Below are positions 1 through 9,026 of a stretch of 64,000 bases of DNA, in pieces. Both the position numbers and the translations under genes were made by a program. This DNA comes from Bradyrhizobium sp. 1 (GTDB lineage Bacteria > Pseudomonadota > Alphaproteobacteria > Rhizobiales > Xanthobacteraceae). The stretch is taken from assembly GCF_023073315.1 (NCBI RefSeq), contig NZ_JADPJH010000033.1:256132-320131 (forward strand), in the 5' to 3' direction. Numbering within the stretch: position 1 is the stretch's first letter; every line of letters starts with the position of its first letter. Below the pieces are notes generated by a model. It saw only the letters and a program-made list of their open reading frames with translations. It was not told the origin of the DNA and did not search any database.

Positions 1-807
1 CAGCGGCGGGTCTTCGCGCATCAGGGTGATGGTCACGCGCCGGTTGGCGGCAAGCGAGGGATCGTCCGGAAACAGCGGCTGGGTGTCCGACTTGCCGGAG
101 ACGGCGAAGATGTGGGAGGCCGGCAGGCCCTCCCGCTCGAGGATCTGGCGCACGGCGTTGGCCCGGTCGGCCGACAGATCGAAGGCGCCGTAGTCGCTGC
201 GGGTCGGAACAAAGCCGGCCGCGGTATGGCCGGCGATGGAGACGCGCAGCGGCGTTGCCTTGAGCGGGATAGCGAGCTTCTCGATCAGGCGGCGGGTGCG
301 ATCGAACGGCACCTTGGAGCCGTCGGCGAACATCGAGCGGCCGTCCTGGTCGACGATCTCCAGGTTGAGGCCCTGCTTGGTCTCCTCGAACATGATGTGC
401 TTGGACATCTCGGTCAGTTCGGGCATGTCCTGCAAGGCTTGGCGCAGCGAGGCGGCGGCGAGCGCAAAATTACGGTCGACCTTGATCCTGGCACCGGACG
501 TCTTGTCGTGATCCTCCTGATCCGGCGTCGGCGTGTTGGAGGCATCCTCAGGCTGGATGTGATCGACGTTCTTCAGCCGCGCGCGCGTCGGCAGGCCGTC
601 CGACTCGACGATGCCGGCATAGCGCGCTTCGCTCTGGACGCCGAAGGCGTCGCGCATCGAGCCTGCGACGATCTTCAACTTGTTGGCGTCCTGGGTAGAG
701 AACGCGACCAGCATCACGAAAAACGCCAGCAGCAACGCCATCAGATCGGCAAACGTCACGAACCAGCCATGGCCGCCATGTGCTTCTTCGCGTTTCTTCT
801 TTGCCAT
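1..807 (-). CDS. motB: Flagellar motor stator protein MotB (OmpA/MotB family), 3' end cut by window
   Basis: MotB anchors the proton-driven stator to peptidoglycan. The visible 269 codons start with a Lys/Arg-rich cytoplasmic tip (MAKKKREE) and one membrane helix (about residues 15-36). That helix carries the motif TFADLMALLLAFFVMLVAFS, whose Asp (about residue 20) matches the proton-binding Asp of MotB. A linker and a C-terminal OmpA-like peptidoglycan-binding domain follow, including a stretch reading LSADRANAVRQILEREGLP and a terminal NRRVTITL. The gene lies 23 bases downstream of motA on the same strand, the usual motAB order. The stop lies beyond the window edge. The family is certain. 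Whether this is the flagellar stator or a second OmpA-linked motor copy cannot be told from the window. Confidence 0.9.
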   Translation of the reverse strand, partial: MAKKKREEAHGGHGWFVTFADLMALLLAFFVMLVAFSTQDANKLKIVAGSMRDAFGVQSEARYAGIVESDGLPTRARLKNVDHIQPEDASNTPTPDQEDHDKTSGARIKVDRNFALAAASLRQALQDMPELTEMSKHIMFEETKQGLNLEIVDQDGRSMFADGSKVPFDRTRRLIEKLAIPLKATPLRVSIAGHTAAGFVPTRSDYGAFDLSADRANAVRQILEREGLPASHIFAVSGKSDTQPLFPDDPSLAANRRVTITLMREDPPL

Positions 808-830
808 CGGTCAGATCCCGGCGTCCGGCG

Positions 831-1604
831 TTACGCCGGAACCGGCTCGCCTTCGGCGTGGCGGTGCTTCTCGGGCAGATAGGCCAGCAGCATTTCGCGC
901 ACCAAAGTCGGGCTCTTGGAGTCGCGGATCATCAGGATGCCGTCGATGATCAGCGTGCGGTTGGTTTCCTCGTCGATCAGCTTGCCGTGCAGCTTGTCGG
1001 CGATCGGCAGGCAGAGCAGGTTCGCGACCAGCGCACCGTAGAGAGTTGCCAGTAGCGCGGTCGCCATGAACGGGCCGAGCTTCGAGGGATCCGACATGTT
1101 CGAAAACATCTGCACCATGCCGATCAGGGTTCCGATCATGCCGAACGCAGGCGCGCAGTCGCCGACGGCGCGGTAGATCTTGCTGCCTTCGTTGAGGTGC
1201 ATCAGGAAATTGTCGCGGTCGCGTTCCAGATTGTCCCTGATAAAATCGAGGTCGTAGCCGTCGGCGACGTAGCGAATGCCCTTGGCGAGGAACGGCTCGT
1301 CGGTCTCGACCTTTTCGAGGCCGACCGGGCCCTGCTTGCGGGCGATCTCGGCGATGCGGGCGAGTTCGTCGACGAGATCGTGTGCCGACAGCCGGCTCAT
1401 CGTGAAGGCGAACTTCATGCCCAGCGGCACGCCGTGCGCAAGCACGGAGAGCGGAAAGCGGATCATGGTCGCTGCAGCCGAGCCGCCGAAGATGATGATC
1501 ATCGCATGCTCGCTGATGAACATGTGCAGATCGCCGCCCAGCAGCACCATAGTCGTAACAACGGCCAAGCCGGCCAGAAGCCCGACGGTCGTCATGATGT
1601 CCAT
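831..1604 (-). CDS. motA: Flagellar motor stator protein MotA (MotA/TolQ/ExbB proton channel)
   Basis: MotA forms the proton channel and torque-generating cytoplasmic part of the stator with MotB. The 257-residue product has two N-terminal membrane helices (about 5-25 and 30-52), a long cytoplasmic loop rich in charged residues, and two C-terminal helices. The third helix carries the MotA_ExbB signature (APAFGMIGTLIGMVQMF) and the fourth reads ATALLATLYGALVANLLCLP. I chose the ATG preceded at 7 bases by GGAG. A TTG four codons upstream overlaps that ribosome site and is less likely. motB follows directly, so the two are probably co-transcribed. Confidence 0.93.
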   Translation of the reverse strand: MDIMTTVGLLAGLAVVTTMVLLGGDLHMFISEHAMIIIFGGSAAATMIRFPLSVLAHGVPLGMKFAFTMSRLSAHDLVDELARIAEIARKQGPVGLEKVETDEPFLAKGIRYVADGYDLDFIRDNLERDRDNFLMHLNEGSKIYRAVGDCAPAFGMIGTLIGMVQMFSNMSDPSKLGPFMATALLATLYGALVANLLCLPIADKLHGKLIDEETNRTLIIDGILMIRDSKSPTLVREMLLAYLPEKHRHAEGEPVPA

Positions 1605-2138
1605 GGGAGACTCCAACGCGTAAGCAACAACGGCCGTCCTGGCCGATGGTGCGGCCCAACCCCGAACCGCATCGAAAACCCTAGAGCGCCGCCCTTAAAG
1701 CCGCGTAAAGGTTAAGTTGAGCCGGCGCGCCAGACCGACGCAGCGCGCGGAAAGAACGCCGGCTTTGCCGGCTGCCGACAGGAATCTCAACACTTCGCTA
1801 ACCATGATTGCGGCGCGCTGAAGTCTCAGCGCAATATCCAGAGGAGCCATTGAAGATGCGACGGTCGTTTACCCAAGACTCCCTTCGCGGCTTGTTGGGC
1901 AGCATTGGCTTGGTGGCACCCACTCATCATCGGCGGGTTCGTAACGCATGATTCCGGCTCCCGGTTCGAGAATTTGAATCACGGGCATCCGACAAAATTG
2001 CATGCTCCCGGCCTTGGTGCCAAGCGGACATCGAACAGCTCACACCGCCGGAGCATCTGTCGAAAATGAACCATTGCCGCCTTCAACGGAAATCGCCATG
2101 CTCCGAGCCGATCACCGCAATGCAAGGTCATCAACTCC
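1605..2138. other. Intergenic region between motA and a metallophosphoesterase
   Basis: I recognise no conserved gene here. The part nearest motA must hold its promoter. A 31-codon frame at 1856-1951 on the plus strand has a GGAG-like site (gaggagccattgaag) before its ATG but no recognisable product. Base composition from about 1900 to 2130 is less GC-rich than the neighbouring genes. Confidence 0.4.
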
Positions 2139-2978
2139 GTGAACGATTCTATCCCCGCGATTCTTCCACGCGGCAAAGGGCACCAGTTTGTCTTGTATGG
2201 CGACTCCTGTTCCGGCGTGCCGGGCGCATTGCACGAAAAGACCTTTGCCTCGGTCAACGCAGTCGTTCAACGCCTGAAACCACAGCCTGAATTTATTCTC
2301 TTTCCGGGCGATGAAATCATTGGCCTAACTCCGGATGCCGACGCTCTGCGCGCGCAGTGGCGATATTGGTTCGACACGGAAATGGCGTGGCTTGATCGTA
2401 CCGCCATCCCCGTCTGGCACACGACCGGCAATCATACGACCTACGATCTGATGAGCGAGGCGGTATTCCGCACCCTGCTCGACTTGCCGAAGAACGGACC
2501 GCCAGGGCAAGCCGGTCTCTCCTACTTTGTGCGGCGCGAAGACCTTTTGATGGTATTCGTCAACACGCTCTGGAGCGGCCTCGGAGGTGAGGGCCATGTC
2601 GAGATCGACTGGCTAGAGGCAACGCTCAGGGCTCATGGCGACGCCCGACACAAGCTCGTCCTTGGCCATCATCCGGTGTTTCCCGTCAATGGCTTTACCG
2701 GCACTTATCAGCGCGAGATCGGCCACGAATACGCGCGTCCGTTCTGGGACGTTCTTGTGAACGAAAATGTCCTTGCTTACCTCTGCAGCCACATCCTTGC
2801 TTTCGATGTGCAGGCGCACAGCGGTGTCCTGCAGATCTGTACAGCAGGCGCTGGAACGGCTCACAGAATGCCGGAAGGCGTCGAATATCTGCATTGCGTG
2901 CAGGCCGCGCTTGACGAGCAAGGCCTGCGTTGTCAGGTGCTCGACATCGACGGCGCCGTAAGGGAGAGCCTGGAATGA
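2139..2978 (+). CDS. Calcineurin-like metallophosphoesterase, probably lacking its C-terminal domain through a frameshift
   Basis: The 279-residue product has the outline of a calcineurin-like phosphoesterase. It shows LYGDSCSG near the N-terminus (the place of the usual GDxH), FPGDEIIGLT, TTGNHTTYD (equivalent to GNHE/D) and LVLGHHPVFP. The expected final GHxH is replaced by CSHILAFD, so the metal site is atypical. No signal peptide is seen. The start is a GTG. The frame stops just after a conserved-looking ...DIDGAVRESLE. The overlapping +1 frame stays open and encodes a domain that looks like its natural C-terminal continuation, so the gene may be broken. The physiological substrate is unknown. 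Confidence 0.7.
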   Translation: MNDSIPAILPRGKGHQFVLYGDSCSGVPGALHEKTFASVNAVVQRLKPQPEFILFPGDEIIGLTPDADALRAQWRYWFDTEMAWLDRTAIPVWHTTGNHTTYDLMSEAVFRTLLDLPKNGPPGQAGLSYFVRREDLLMVFVNTLWSGLGGEGHVEIDWLEATLRAHGDARHKLVLGHHPVFPVNGFTGTYQREIGHEYARPFWDVLVNENVLAYLCSHILAFDVQAHSGVLQICTAGAGTAHRMPEGVEYLHCVQAALDEQGLRCQVLDIDGAVRESLE

Positions 2979-3489
2979 TCCCGATCCCACCCGGTGGATG
3001 CAACTGCCATGCGGAGCAGCGGAAGCGACGTTCCGTGGCCAAGTGCGGAGCGGATGTAGGATTGAGCTGCGACTGACGGGACAGAGCGCCACGACCGACG
3101 TCGCATCGGCGCAGACGATTTTTACGGCTTTCGCGCCCGGCTCGATCGCACCGTTCTGGCTGGGACTTCGGGGGCCGAAGCAGACTCTGACAATTATCGT
3201 CGGTCGTGATCCCGGGCGCAGCCCCTCTTATTGGTTTGGACCTGACCTTCCGGAAGGTGAGAGTTTCGACATCCACATCCTTATATATCCGGACCTTGGT
3301 CCTGGCGGTCTACTGTATCGCCACTACAACACTCCGCGTTGGTCGTCCTTCGACTCTGCGACTGCGCGAGGATTAGACCAGCTCTCCTGGCCCCGGCATT
3401 GGGCTATCGGTCATGGACAGGACGGCGGTGAAGACCGTCCGTTCAGAGGTGCAGCGCTGAATTTCCAGATCGCGCAAACAGAGGCTTGA
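2962..3489 (+). pseudogene. Probable displaced C-terminal (jelly-roll-like) domain of the preceding metallophosphoesterase
   Basis: This frame is open from 2962 and overlaps the end of the metallophosphoesterase. Its first ATG is at 2998, with no convincing ribosome site. The product (163 residues from that ATG) is rich in beta-type segments: FWLGLRGPKQTLTIIVG, SPSYWFGPDLP and FDIHILIYPDLGPGGLLYRHY. It ends in HWAIGHGQ...GEDRPFRGAALNFQIA, a pattern like concanavalin/LamG-type folds fused to such phosphoesterases. The simplest reading is one original gene from 2139 to 3489 carrying a single-base frameshift between 2962 and 2978. A separately translated small gene is possible but less likely. 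Confidence 0.5.
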
Positions 3490-3531
3490 TGATCCCGAGT
3501 TCCGGCACGAGAGCGAACAGGACCGCCGCGT

Positions 3532-4241
3532 CTAGTTCAGGCCGACCTTGGGAATGGTCGCCTGCTTGAGCGGCTGCATGCCGGGAAGACTGAACAGCTG
3601 CGAGAAGGTCTGCTTGTCCTTCAGATAAAGCACCAGCGCCTTGTCCTCAGCGACCTGCTGGACGGAATAGACCTGCTCGATACGCTCGATCAGCTTCCTG
3701 TAGCCGGCCCCGTCGGCTGCGCTCGCCGCAAGAACGACAGCGTCGCGTTCGCTCAGCCGCTGGTCGCCATTCGTATCCTTGTCGACGATGACATAGAACG
3801 TGCCCACGGGCGTGCGCGCATCATCCGGCGAGGTCTTCATTCTGTTGAACATCGAATGGCTCTCGATGATCAACTGCCCCGCACCTTCAAACAGCCATCG
3901 GGACTCGCTTGTAGAGATGTTCAGAAACAGGAGGTTGACGACGTTGCGGTCCGAACGCTTCAGATACAGCGACCCCGATCCATAGGATTGCCCACGCATC
4001 AACGACACCTGGACGTAGGGCGTGCCGGAAATCACGCCAGGTGTTCCCAGCGAAACTCGTTCGAGACGGCTTCCTGTGCACCGACGTTGACCACGTTGGT
4101 GACTTGGCGCGGCCGCGCCTGATCGTAGATGAACGACGCGGCCACAAAGAGAATCAGCCCGATGAAGAAAACGGTTGCGCCCGCGATTGCGAACGCATTG
4201 AACCGCCACAGCCTCCTGAAGAAGCGATCACTGCTTCTCAT
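3532..4241 (-). pseudogene. Membrane-anchored periplasmic protein split by a frameshift
   Basis: Two overlapping minus-strand frames together give one coherent protein. The first (from the ATG at 4241) encodes a short basic N-terminus, one membrane helix (AIAGATVFFIGLILFVAASFIY) and a soluble stretch ending NEFRWEHLA at 4032. The second carries on as LGTPGVISGTPYVQVSLMRG and runs to 3532 through an EF-hand-like DKDTNGDQRLSERD loop and a ...LKDKQTFSQLFSLPGMQ end. The residues the second frame encodes before 4050 are Arg/Ser-rich and not protein-like. One base gained or lost near 4040-4060 would restore about 235 residues. Function is not recognised. It may be a pseudogene, a sequencing error or programmed slippage. 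Confidence 0.65.
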
Positions 4242-4285
4242 GATTGCTTCTTCATTCGCCGATGCGCGCTCCTTTGACGTTTCGC

Positions 4286-5005
4286 CTAGTGAATCTCCGC
4301 CGAACGCTTCAGCGCGGCCTTGAGCTTCTCCAGGGAGAAGTCGGGGCTGCGGGCGATCTCCAAAATTGGCGTCTCGCGGCGGCCGCAGAGCTCGGCAGCC
4401 TCGGGCAGCTTTGCCGCGATGTCGAGCGGGATCACGATGGCGCCGTGCTGGTCGGCGTGGATCAGATCATCGGACTTCACGGTCATGCCGGCGACGCGCA
4501 CCTCGCCGCCAAAGCTCTCCGCATGCACCCAGGCATGCGAGGGGCCGACCGAGCCGGCCAGCGCCTGGAAGCCAGGCGCCCATTGCGGGATGTCGCGGAT
4601 CGAGCCGTCGGTGATGACGCCGAGGCAGCCGAGCGCCTTGTGCACATTGCTCTGCACCTCGCCCCAGAACGCGCCGTAGCCGACGTCAGGGCCATCGATG
4701 TCCTGGATCACCGAGATGCGCGGACCGTGACCGGTGCCGACATATTCGTAATATTCGATGCGGCGCTTGGACTGCTCTTCCGCCGGCAACGAGTTTTTCA
4801 GCACCGAGCGGATCGCCACCGTGCGGGCATAGCCGACGATCGGCGGCAAATCGGGGAACGGGCAGACCAGCTGCTTGGTGGTGTAGCCGATCAGGCGGCG
4901 CTCGGGCGCCACGATCTCCATGGCGTTGCAGATCGTCGGCGTATCATAGCGGCCCAGCGCTTCGAGGACGGAAGCGGGCAGCGGCCCGGTCGCGGAATTG
5001 GTCAA
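4286..5005 (-). CDS. RraA family protein (4-hydroxy-4-methyl-2-oxoglutarate aldolase-like)
   Basis: The 239-residue product belongs to the RraA/MenG-like fold, which includes HMG/CHA aldolases that split 4-hydroxy-4-methyl-2-oxoglutarate or oxaloacetate using a divalent metal. The family's active-site pattern is visible as GCLGVITDGSIRDIP, where the Arg-Asp pair binds substrate and metal, and DLIHADQHGAIVIP further on. The start is a TTG preceded by a good site (gggagag, about 6 bases upstream). The N-terminal LEALGRYDTPTICNAME is typical of the aldolase-like branch rather than the RNase E inhibitor. It stands apart from pssA by about 120 bases, and nothing nearby identifies its substrate. 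Confidence 0.85.
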   Translation of the reverse strand: MTNSATGPLPASVLEALGRYDTPTICNAMEIVAPERRLIGYTTKQLVCPFPDLPPIVGYARTVAIRSVLKNSLPAEEQSKRRIEYYEYVGTGHGPRISVIQDIDGPDVGYGAFWGEVQSNVHKALGCLGVITDGSIRDIPQWAPGFQALAGSVGPSHAWVHAESFGGEVRVAGMTVKSDDLIHADQHGAIVIPLDIAAKLPEAAELCGRRETPILEIARSPDFSLEKLKAALKRSAEIH

Positions 5006-5126
5006 GGCGTTCTCTCCCAGATTGGCGGCCGCTGTTGGCGCGGTGCCGCCGGCACAGGGCGATATAGCCGAGATCGGGCCTCAACCCAACTCAGCGCGCC
5101 TCATGGCAGATATCCGCGAAAATCTC

Positions 5127-6011
5127 TCAATGCAGCCGTCCGGGCCGGTCGTCGTCTTGCGGCGGCTCCGACAAATTGGCCATCGTCGGCGCCGAAGGTG
5201 GCGACGGGACTTCGCCTCCCGACGGCGCGGCGGCGCCTCCCATCGCGCGCGCCTGGTCGCGGTAGGATTTGTAGCCGAGCGGCAAAGCGAGGAGATACAG
5301 CACCGTGCCGATCGACAGCACGTACCAGGGATAGCTGATCAGAAGTGCGATGAAGAAGACCACCGCGACGAACGCCGGCAGCACCAGCTCCGGCGGCACC
5401 CGCATGCGCATGCTCTTGCCGGAGAACACAGGCAGGCGCGACACCATCAGGAAAGCAATCAGCAGCGTGTAGCCGGCCGTCAGGGCCGCGGGCCAGCGCC
5501 CCAGATCCAGGAACGCCGCGTAGATCGGCAACATCACGGTGATGGCGCCGGCCGGCGCCGGAACGCCGGTGAAGAAATTGGCGGCGAAGGCCGGCTTGTT
5601 CGGATCGTCGAGCGTGGCGTTGAAGCGCGCGAGCCGGAGGCACATGGAGATCGCAAACACCATGGCCGCGATCCAGCCGGCATTGCCGAGCTCGTGCAGC
5701 TGCCAGAAATACAGCATCAAGCCGGGCGCCACGCCGAAATTGACGAAGTCGGCGAGGCTGTCGAGCTCGGCGCCGAACTTCGACTGCCCCTTGATCAGCC
5801 GCGCGACGCGGCCATCGATGCCGTCGAGCGCGGCTGCGAACACGATGGCATAGACCGCGAGCGTCATCCGTCCCTCGATCGACAGCCGGATCGCGGTCAG
5901 GCCGGCGCAGATCGCCAGCAGCGTGATGACGTTGGGCACCAGCATCCGCACCGGGATCGGGCGGAACCGCCGGCGGCGCACGTCGGGATCTCTCAAATCA
6001 TAGGGCTGCAT
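5127..6011 (-). CDS. pssA: CDP-diacylglycerol--serine O-phosphatidyltransferase
   Basis: The enzyme makes phosphatidylserine from CDP-diacylglycerol and serine in the inner membrane, the first step toward phosphatidylethanolamine. The CDP-alcohol phosphotransferase motif D-G-x2-(G/A)-R-x8-G-x3-D-x3-D begins at about residue 63 (DGIDGRVAR...GAELDSLADF) with every conserved Asp present. Six to eight hydrophobic segments follow, then a Pro/Ala-rich cytoplasmic tail. The ATG has an AAGGA site upstream. The gene for the next enzyme, psd, lies 86 bases upstream on the same strand, so the two probably form an operon. The 294-residue length fits the rhizobial type II PssA. Confidence 0.94.
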   Translation of the reverse strand: MQPYDLRDPDVRRRRFRPIPVRMLVPNVITLLAICAGLTAIRLSIEGRMTLAVYAIVFAAALDGIDGRVARLIKGQSKFGAELDSLADFVNFGVAPGLMLYFWQLHELGNAGWIAAMVFAISMCLRLARFNATLDDPNKPAFAANFFTGVPAPAGAITVMLPIYAAFLDLGRWPAALTAGYTLLIAFLMVSRLPVFSGKSMRMRVPPELVLPAFVAVVFFIALLISYPWYVLSIGTVLYLLALPLGYKSYRDQARAMGGAAAPSGGEVPSPPSAPTMANLSEPPQDDDRPGRLH

Positions 6012-6097
6012 GGCTCGTCCTTATCTCAAGCGAGATATAGCAAGCCGCGTTCCCCTCCGCCATCGCGGCGGAAGGCCCCAGTGGACCCGACTAATGG

Positions 6098-6796
6098 TTA
6101 ATTGGCGCGATAGGCGCGGCTTGGGTCGTCCCCGGCGAGGTCGGCCAAAATCGTCTCGCCGGCAATCGCGGTCTGCCCTTCCGACACCAGCGCCTTGGTG
6201 CCGACAGGCAAATAGACGTCGAGCCGGGAGCCGAAGCGGATCAGACCAAAACGCTCGCCGGCGCTGATCGCCTGTCCCTCCTTGACGAAGCAGACGATGC
6301 GCTTGGCGACGAGCCCTGCGATCTGGACCACGCCGATCCGCGCCGACGGCGTCGTGATCACCAGCGAGTTGCGCTCATTGTCCTCGCTCGCCTTGTCGAG
6401 CTCGGCATTGATGAACAGGCCGGGCCGATAGGCGATGCGGTCCACCCTGCCCGCGATCGGGCTGCGGTTCACGTGGCAGTTGAACACGCTCATGAACACC
6501 GAGATGCGCGGCAGCGGCCGGTCGCCGAGCCCGAGCTCCGCCGGCGGCAGCGCCATGGTGATCATCGAGACACGGCCGTCGGCCGGCGACACCACGAGCC
6601 CCTCGCGCACCGGCGTCACACGGACGGGGTCGCGGAAGAACAGCGCGCACCACACGGTCAGGATCGTGCCGATCCAGCCCAAAGGCGACCACAACCAGAA
6701 CAGGATCAGGCTTGCCAGCGCAAAGCCACCGATGAAGGGATAGCCCTCCCTGTGGATCGGCGGGATCTGACGCTGGATCGAATCGAGAATGGACAT
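6098..6796 (-). CDS. psd: Phosphatidylserine decarboxylase (short form)
   Basis: The enzyme decarboxylates phosphatidylserine to phosphatidylethanolamine. The 232-residue length matches the short archaeal/rhizobial form. Two membrane segments lie at about 22-55. The motifs SPADGRV and FMSVFNCHVNRSPIAG are typical, and the self-processing site is the FGSR near residues 188-191, where cleavage between Gly and Ser yields the pyruvoyl group. The gene sits directly upstream of pssA on the same strand, so precursor and product steps are encoded together. Confidence 0.95.
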   Translation of the reverse strand: MSILDSIQRQIPPIHREGYPFIGGFALASLILFWLWSPLGWIGTILTVWCALFFRDPVRVTPVREGLVVSPADGRVSMITMALPPAELGLGDRPLPRISVFMSVFNCHVNRSPIAGRVDRIAYRPGLFINAELDKASEDNERNSLVITTPSARIGVVQIAGLVAKRIVCFVKEGQAISAGERFGLIRFGSRLDVYLPVGTKALVSEGQTAIAGETILADLAGDDPSRAYRAN

Positions 6797-6876
6797 CGCT
6801 ATCTGCCGCCTGGAGTTGATGACACGCGGGGTGCCCCGCGCGGTTGTTTAGGCCAGAGTTGGGACCCGAGACAAGG

Positions 6877-8835
6877 TCACTCCGCCGCCGCAGGCGTCGC
6901 AAGGGCGTCCTGGACCGGCGGGGGGACCCGGTTGGGGGCCTCGCTGCTGTCGGCCATCTGGGCCAGTTTTTCGCGGGCCGCCTCGGCCTCGCGCTGCCTG
7001 TTCCACATGCTGGCATAGAGGCCGCCCTGCCCGAGCAGTTTGGCGTGGGTGCCGCGTTCGGCAATCCGGCCCTGGTCCAGCACGATGATCTCGTCGGCGC
7101 CGACGATGGTCGAGAGCCGGTGCGCGATCACCAGCGAGGTGCGGTTCTTGGCGACGCGCTCGAGCGCGCCCTGGATCTCGTGCTCGGTGTGGGTGTCGAG
7201 CGCCGAAGTCGCCTCGTCCAGCACCAGGATCGGCGGCGCCTTGAGCACGGTGCGCGCGATCGCGACGCGCTGCTTCTCGCCACCCGACAATTTCAGGCCG
7301 CGCTCGCCGACCTGGGTCTCGTAGCCCATCGGCGACATGCGGATGAAATGGTCGATCTGCGCCAGCCGGGCCGCCTCCTCGACTTCGGCATCGCTGGCGT
7401 CCCAGCGGCCGTATCGGATGTTGTAGCGGATGGTGTCGTTGAACAGCACGGTGTCCTGCGGCACCATGCCAATGGACGCGCGCAAGCTGGCCTGCGTGAC
7501 CCCGCGGATGTCCTGACCGTCGATCGAAATCTTGCCGCCGGAGATGTCATAAAGGCGGAACAGAAGCCGCGACATGGTCGACTTGCCCGCGCCGGAGGGG
7601 CCGACGATCGCCACCGTCTTGCCGGCCGGGACCTCGAAGCTGATGCCCTTGAGAATCGGCCTCGACGGCTCGTAGGCAAAACGCACGTCCTCGAAGCGCA
7701 CCGTGCCGGCCGAGACCACCAGCGGTTTCGCGTCGGGCGCGTCCTTGATCTCGGCCTCGCGTCCGAGCACGCCAAACATCTTCTCGATGTCGATGATCGC
7801 CTGCTTGATCTCGCGATAGACCATGCCCATGAAATTCAGCGGCTGATAGAGCTGGATCATCATGGCGTTGACCAGCACGAAATCGCCGACCGTGTTGGTG
7901 CCGTTACGCACACCGATCGCGCACATCAGCATGGTCGCGGTCAGGCCCAGCGTGAAGATCACGGCTTGCCCGGTGTTGAGCACGGCGAGCGAGGTATAGG
8001 CGTGGACGCTCGACTCCTCGTAGCGCGCGACCGATTTGTCATAGCGCTGCGCTTCGCGGGTCTCGGCGCTGAAATACTTCACAGTCTCGTAGTTGAGCAG
8101 CGAGTCGATCGCCTTGGTGTTCGCCTCGGTGTCGGAATCGTTCATCTTGCGGCGGATGCCGATCCGCCACTCCGTCGCGATGTAGGTGTAGTACATGTAG
8201 ACCGTGACCGTGATCAGCGTCGCCAGCACGTAGCGCCAGTCGAACTGCCAGAGCAGCACGGCCATCAGCAGCGAGACCTCGACGATGGTCGGGATCAGCT
8301 GCAGGATCACCATGCGCACGATGACCTCGATGCCCTCGCGGCCGCGCTCGAGCACGCGAGTCAGGCCGCCGGTCTTGCGCTCCAGGTGAAAGCGCAGCGA
8401 CAACTCGTGCATGTGGATGAAGGTGATGGTGGCGAGCTTGCGCACCGCATGCATGGCGACGCGGGCAAAAATGCCGTCGCGCCATTGCGTCAGCACCGCC
8501 ATCACGATGCGCATCACGCCGTAGCTCGCGGTGAGCAGCAACGGCGAGGCGATCACCCAGAGATGCCAATTGTCGGCCGCGACCGGTGCGGTGTTGGCAC
8601 CGGTCAGCGCATCGGTCGCCCATTTGAAGCTGAACGGCACCGTGAGCGTGATCAGCTTGGCCGCCAGCAGCAGCGCCATCGACCAGACCACCCGCATCTT
8701 CAGGTCGGCGCGGTCGCCGGGCCAGATATAGGGCCACAGATGCGCCAGCGTGCCCATCAACGTGGCCCGCTCCAGCGGTCCCCCGGCGGGAGGATCGGGA
8801 ACGTCGGCGCCGTCGAACGATTGAGGTTGGTCCAT
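6877..8835 (-). CDS. ABC exporter of the Atm1/HMT1 type (fused permease and ATPase)
   Basis: This 652-residue half-transporter has an N-terminal six-helix membrane domain (about 45-345) and a C-terminal nucleotide-binding domain. Walker A (GPSGAGKST) is near residue 411, the signature LSGGEKQR near 514 and Walker B (ILVLDEATSALD) near 533, followed by the H-loop AHRLSTI. The membrane domain carries Atm1-type sequence such as LNYETVKYF and NFMGMVYREIKQAIIDIEKMF. Relatives export glutathione-derived persulfides or metal-thiol conjugates that support Fe-S cluster and heavy-metal homeostasis. I chose the ATG over an adjacent upstream TTG. It is read away from the LOG gene, with 190 bases between them. 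Confidence 0.92.
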   Translation of the reverse strand: MDQPQSFDGADVPDPPAGGPLERATLMGTLAHLWPYIWPGDRADLKMRVVWSMALLLAAKLITLTVPFSFKWATDALTGANTAPVAADNWHLWVIASPLLLTASYGVMRIVMAVLTQWRDGIFARVAMHAVRKLATITFIHMHELSLRFHLERKTGGLTRVLERGREGIEVIVRMVILQLIPTIVEVSLLMAVLLWQFDWRYVLATLITVTVYMYYTYIATEWRIGIRRKMNDSDTEANTKAIDSLLNYETVKYFSAETREAQRYDKSVARYEESSVHAYTSLAVLNTGQAVIFTLGLTATMLMCAIGVRNGTNTVGDFVLVNAMMIQLYQPLNFMGMVYREIKQAIIDIEKMFGVLGREAEIKDAPDAKPLVVSAGTVRFEDVRFAYEPSRPILKGISFEVPAGKTVAIVGPSGAGKSTMSRLLFRLYDISGGKISIDGQDIRGVTQASLRASIGMVPQDTVLFNDTIRYNIRYGRWDASDAEVEEAARLAQIDHFIRMSPMGYETQVGERGLKLSGGEKQRVAIARTVLKAPPILVLDEATSALDTHTEHEIQGALERVAKNRTSLVIAHRLSTIVGADEIIVLDQGRIAERGTHAKLLGQGGLYASMWNRQREAEAAREKLAQMADSSEAPNRVPPPVQDALATPAAAE

Positions 8836-9026
8836 CAAGAAGCCTGAAAGCCCGCCGGATGCGGGCGCGCTGCGATTAACTGTTTTCGCCCGTCATATAG
8901 AGCCTTCCCGATGCCAGCGCACCCCGCCAGATGGCGAATCTTTGATTGTTTGCCGCCATTTACCGGTAGATTTCCGGGTAGTCCGAATCACCTGAGGGGC
9001 TTGACGCCCCTTCGCTGCAATGCATC

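Noticed and set aside
1856..1951. A 31-codon frame with a GGAG-like site
   Set aside because: Too short, no recognisable product and no conservation information; kept only as a remark in the intergenic entry.
6844..8847. A 667-codon frame antisense to the ABC exporter
   Set aside because: It is Arg/His/Asp-rich, the typical shadow of a GC-rich gene, while the minus strand has Walker A, signature and Walker B motifs in frame.
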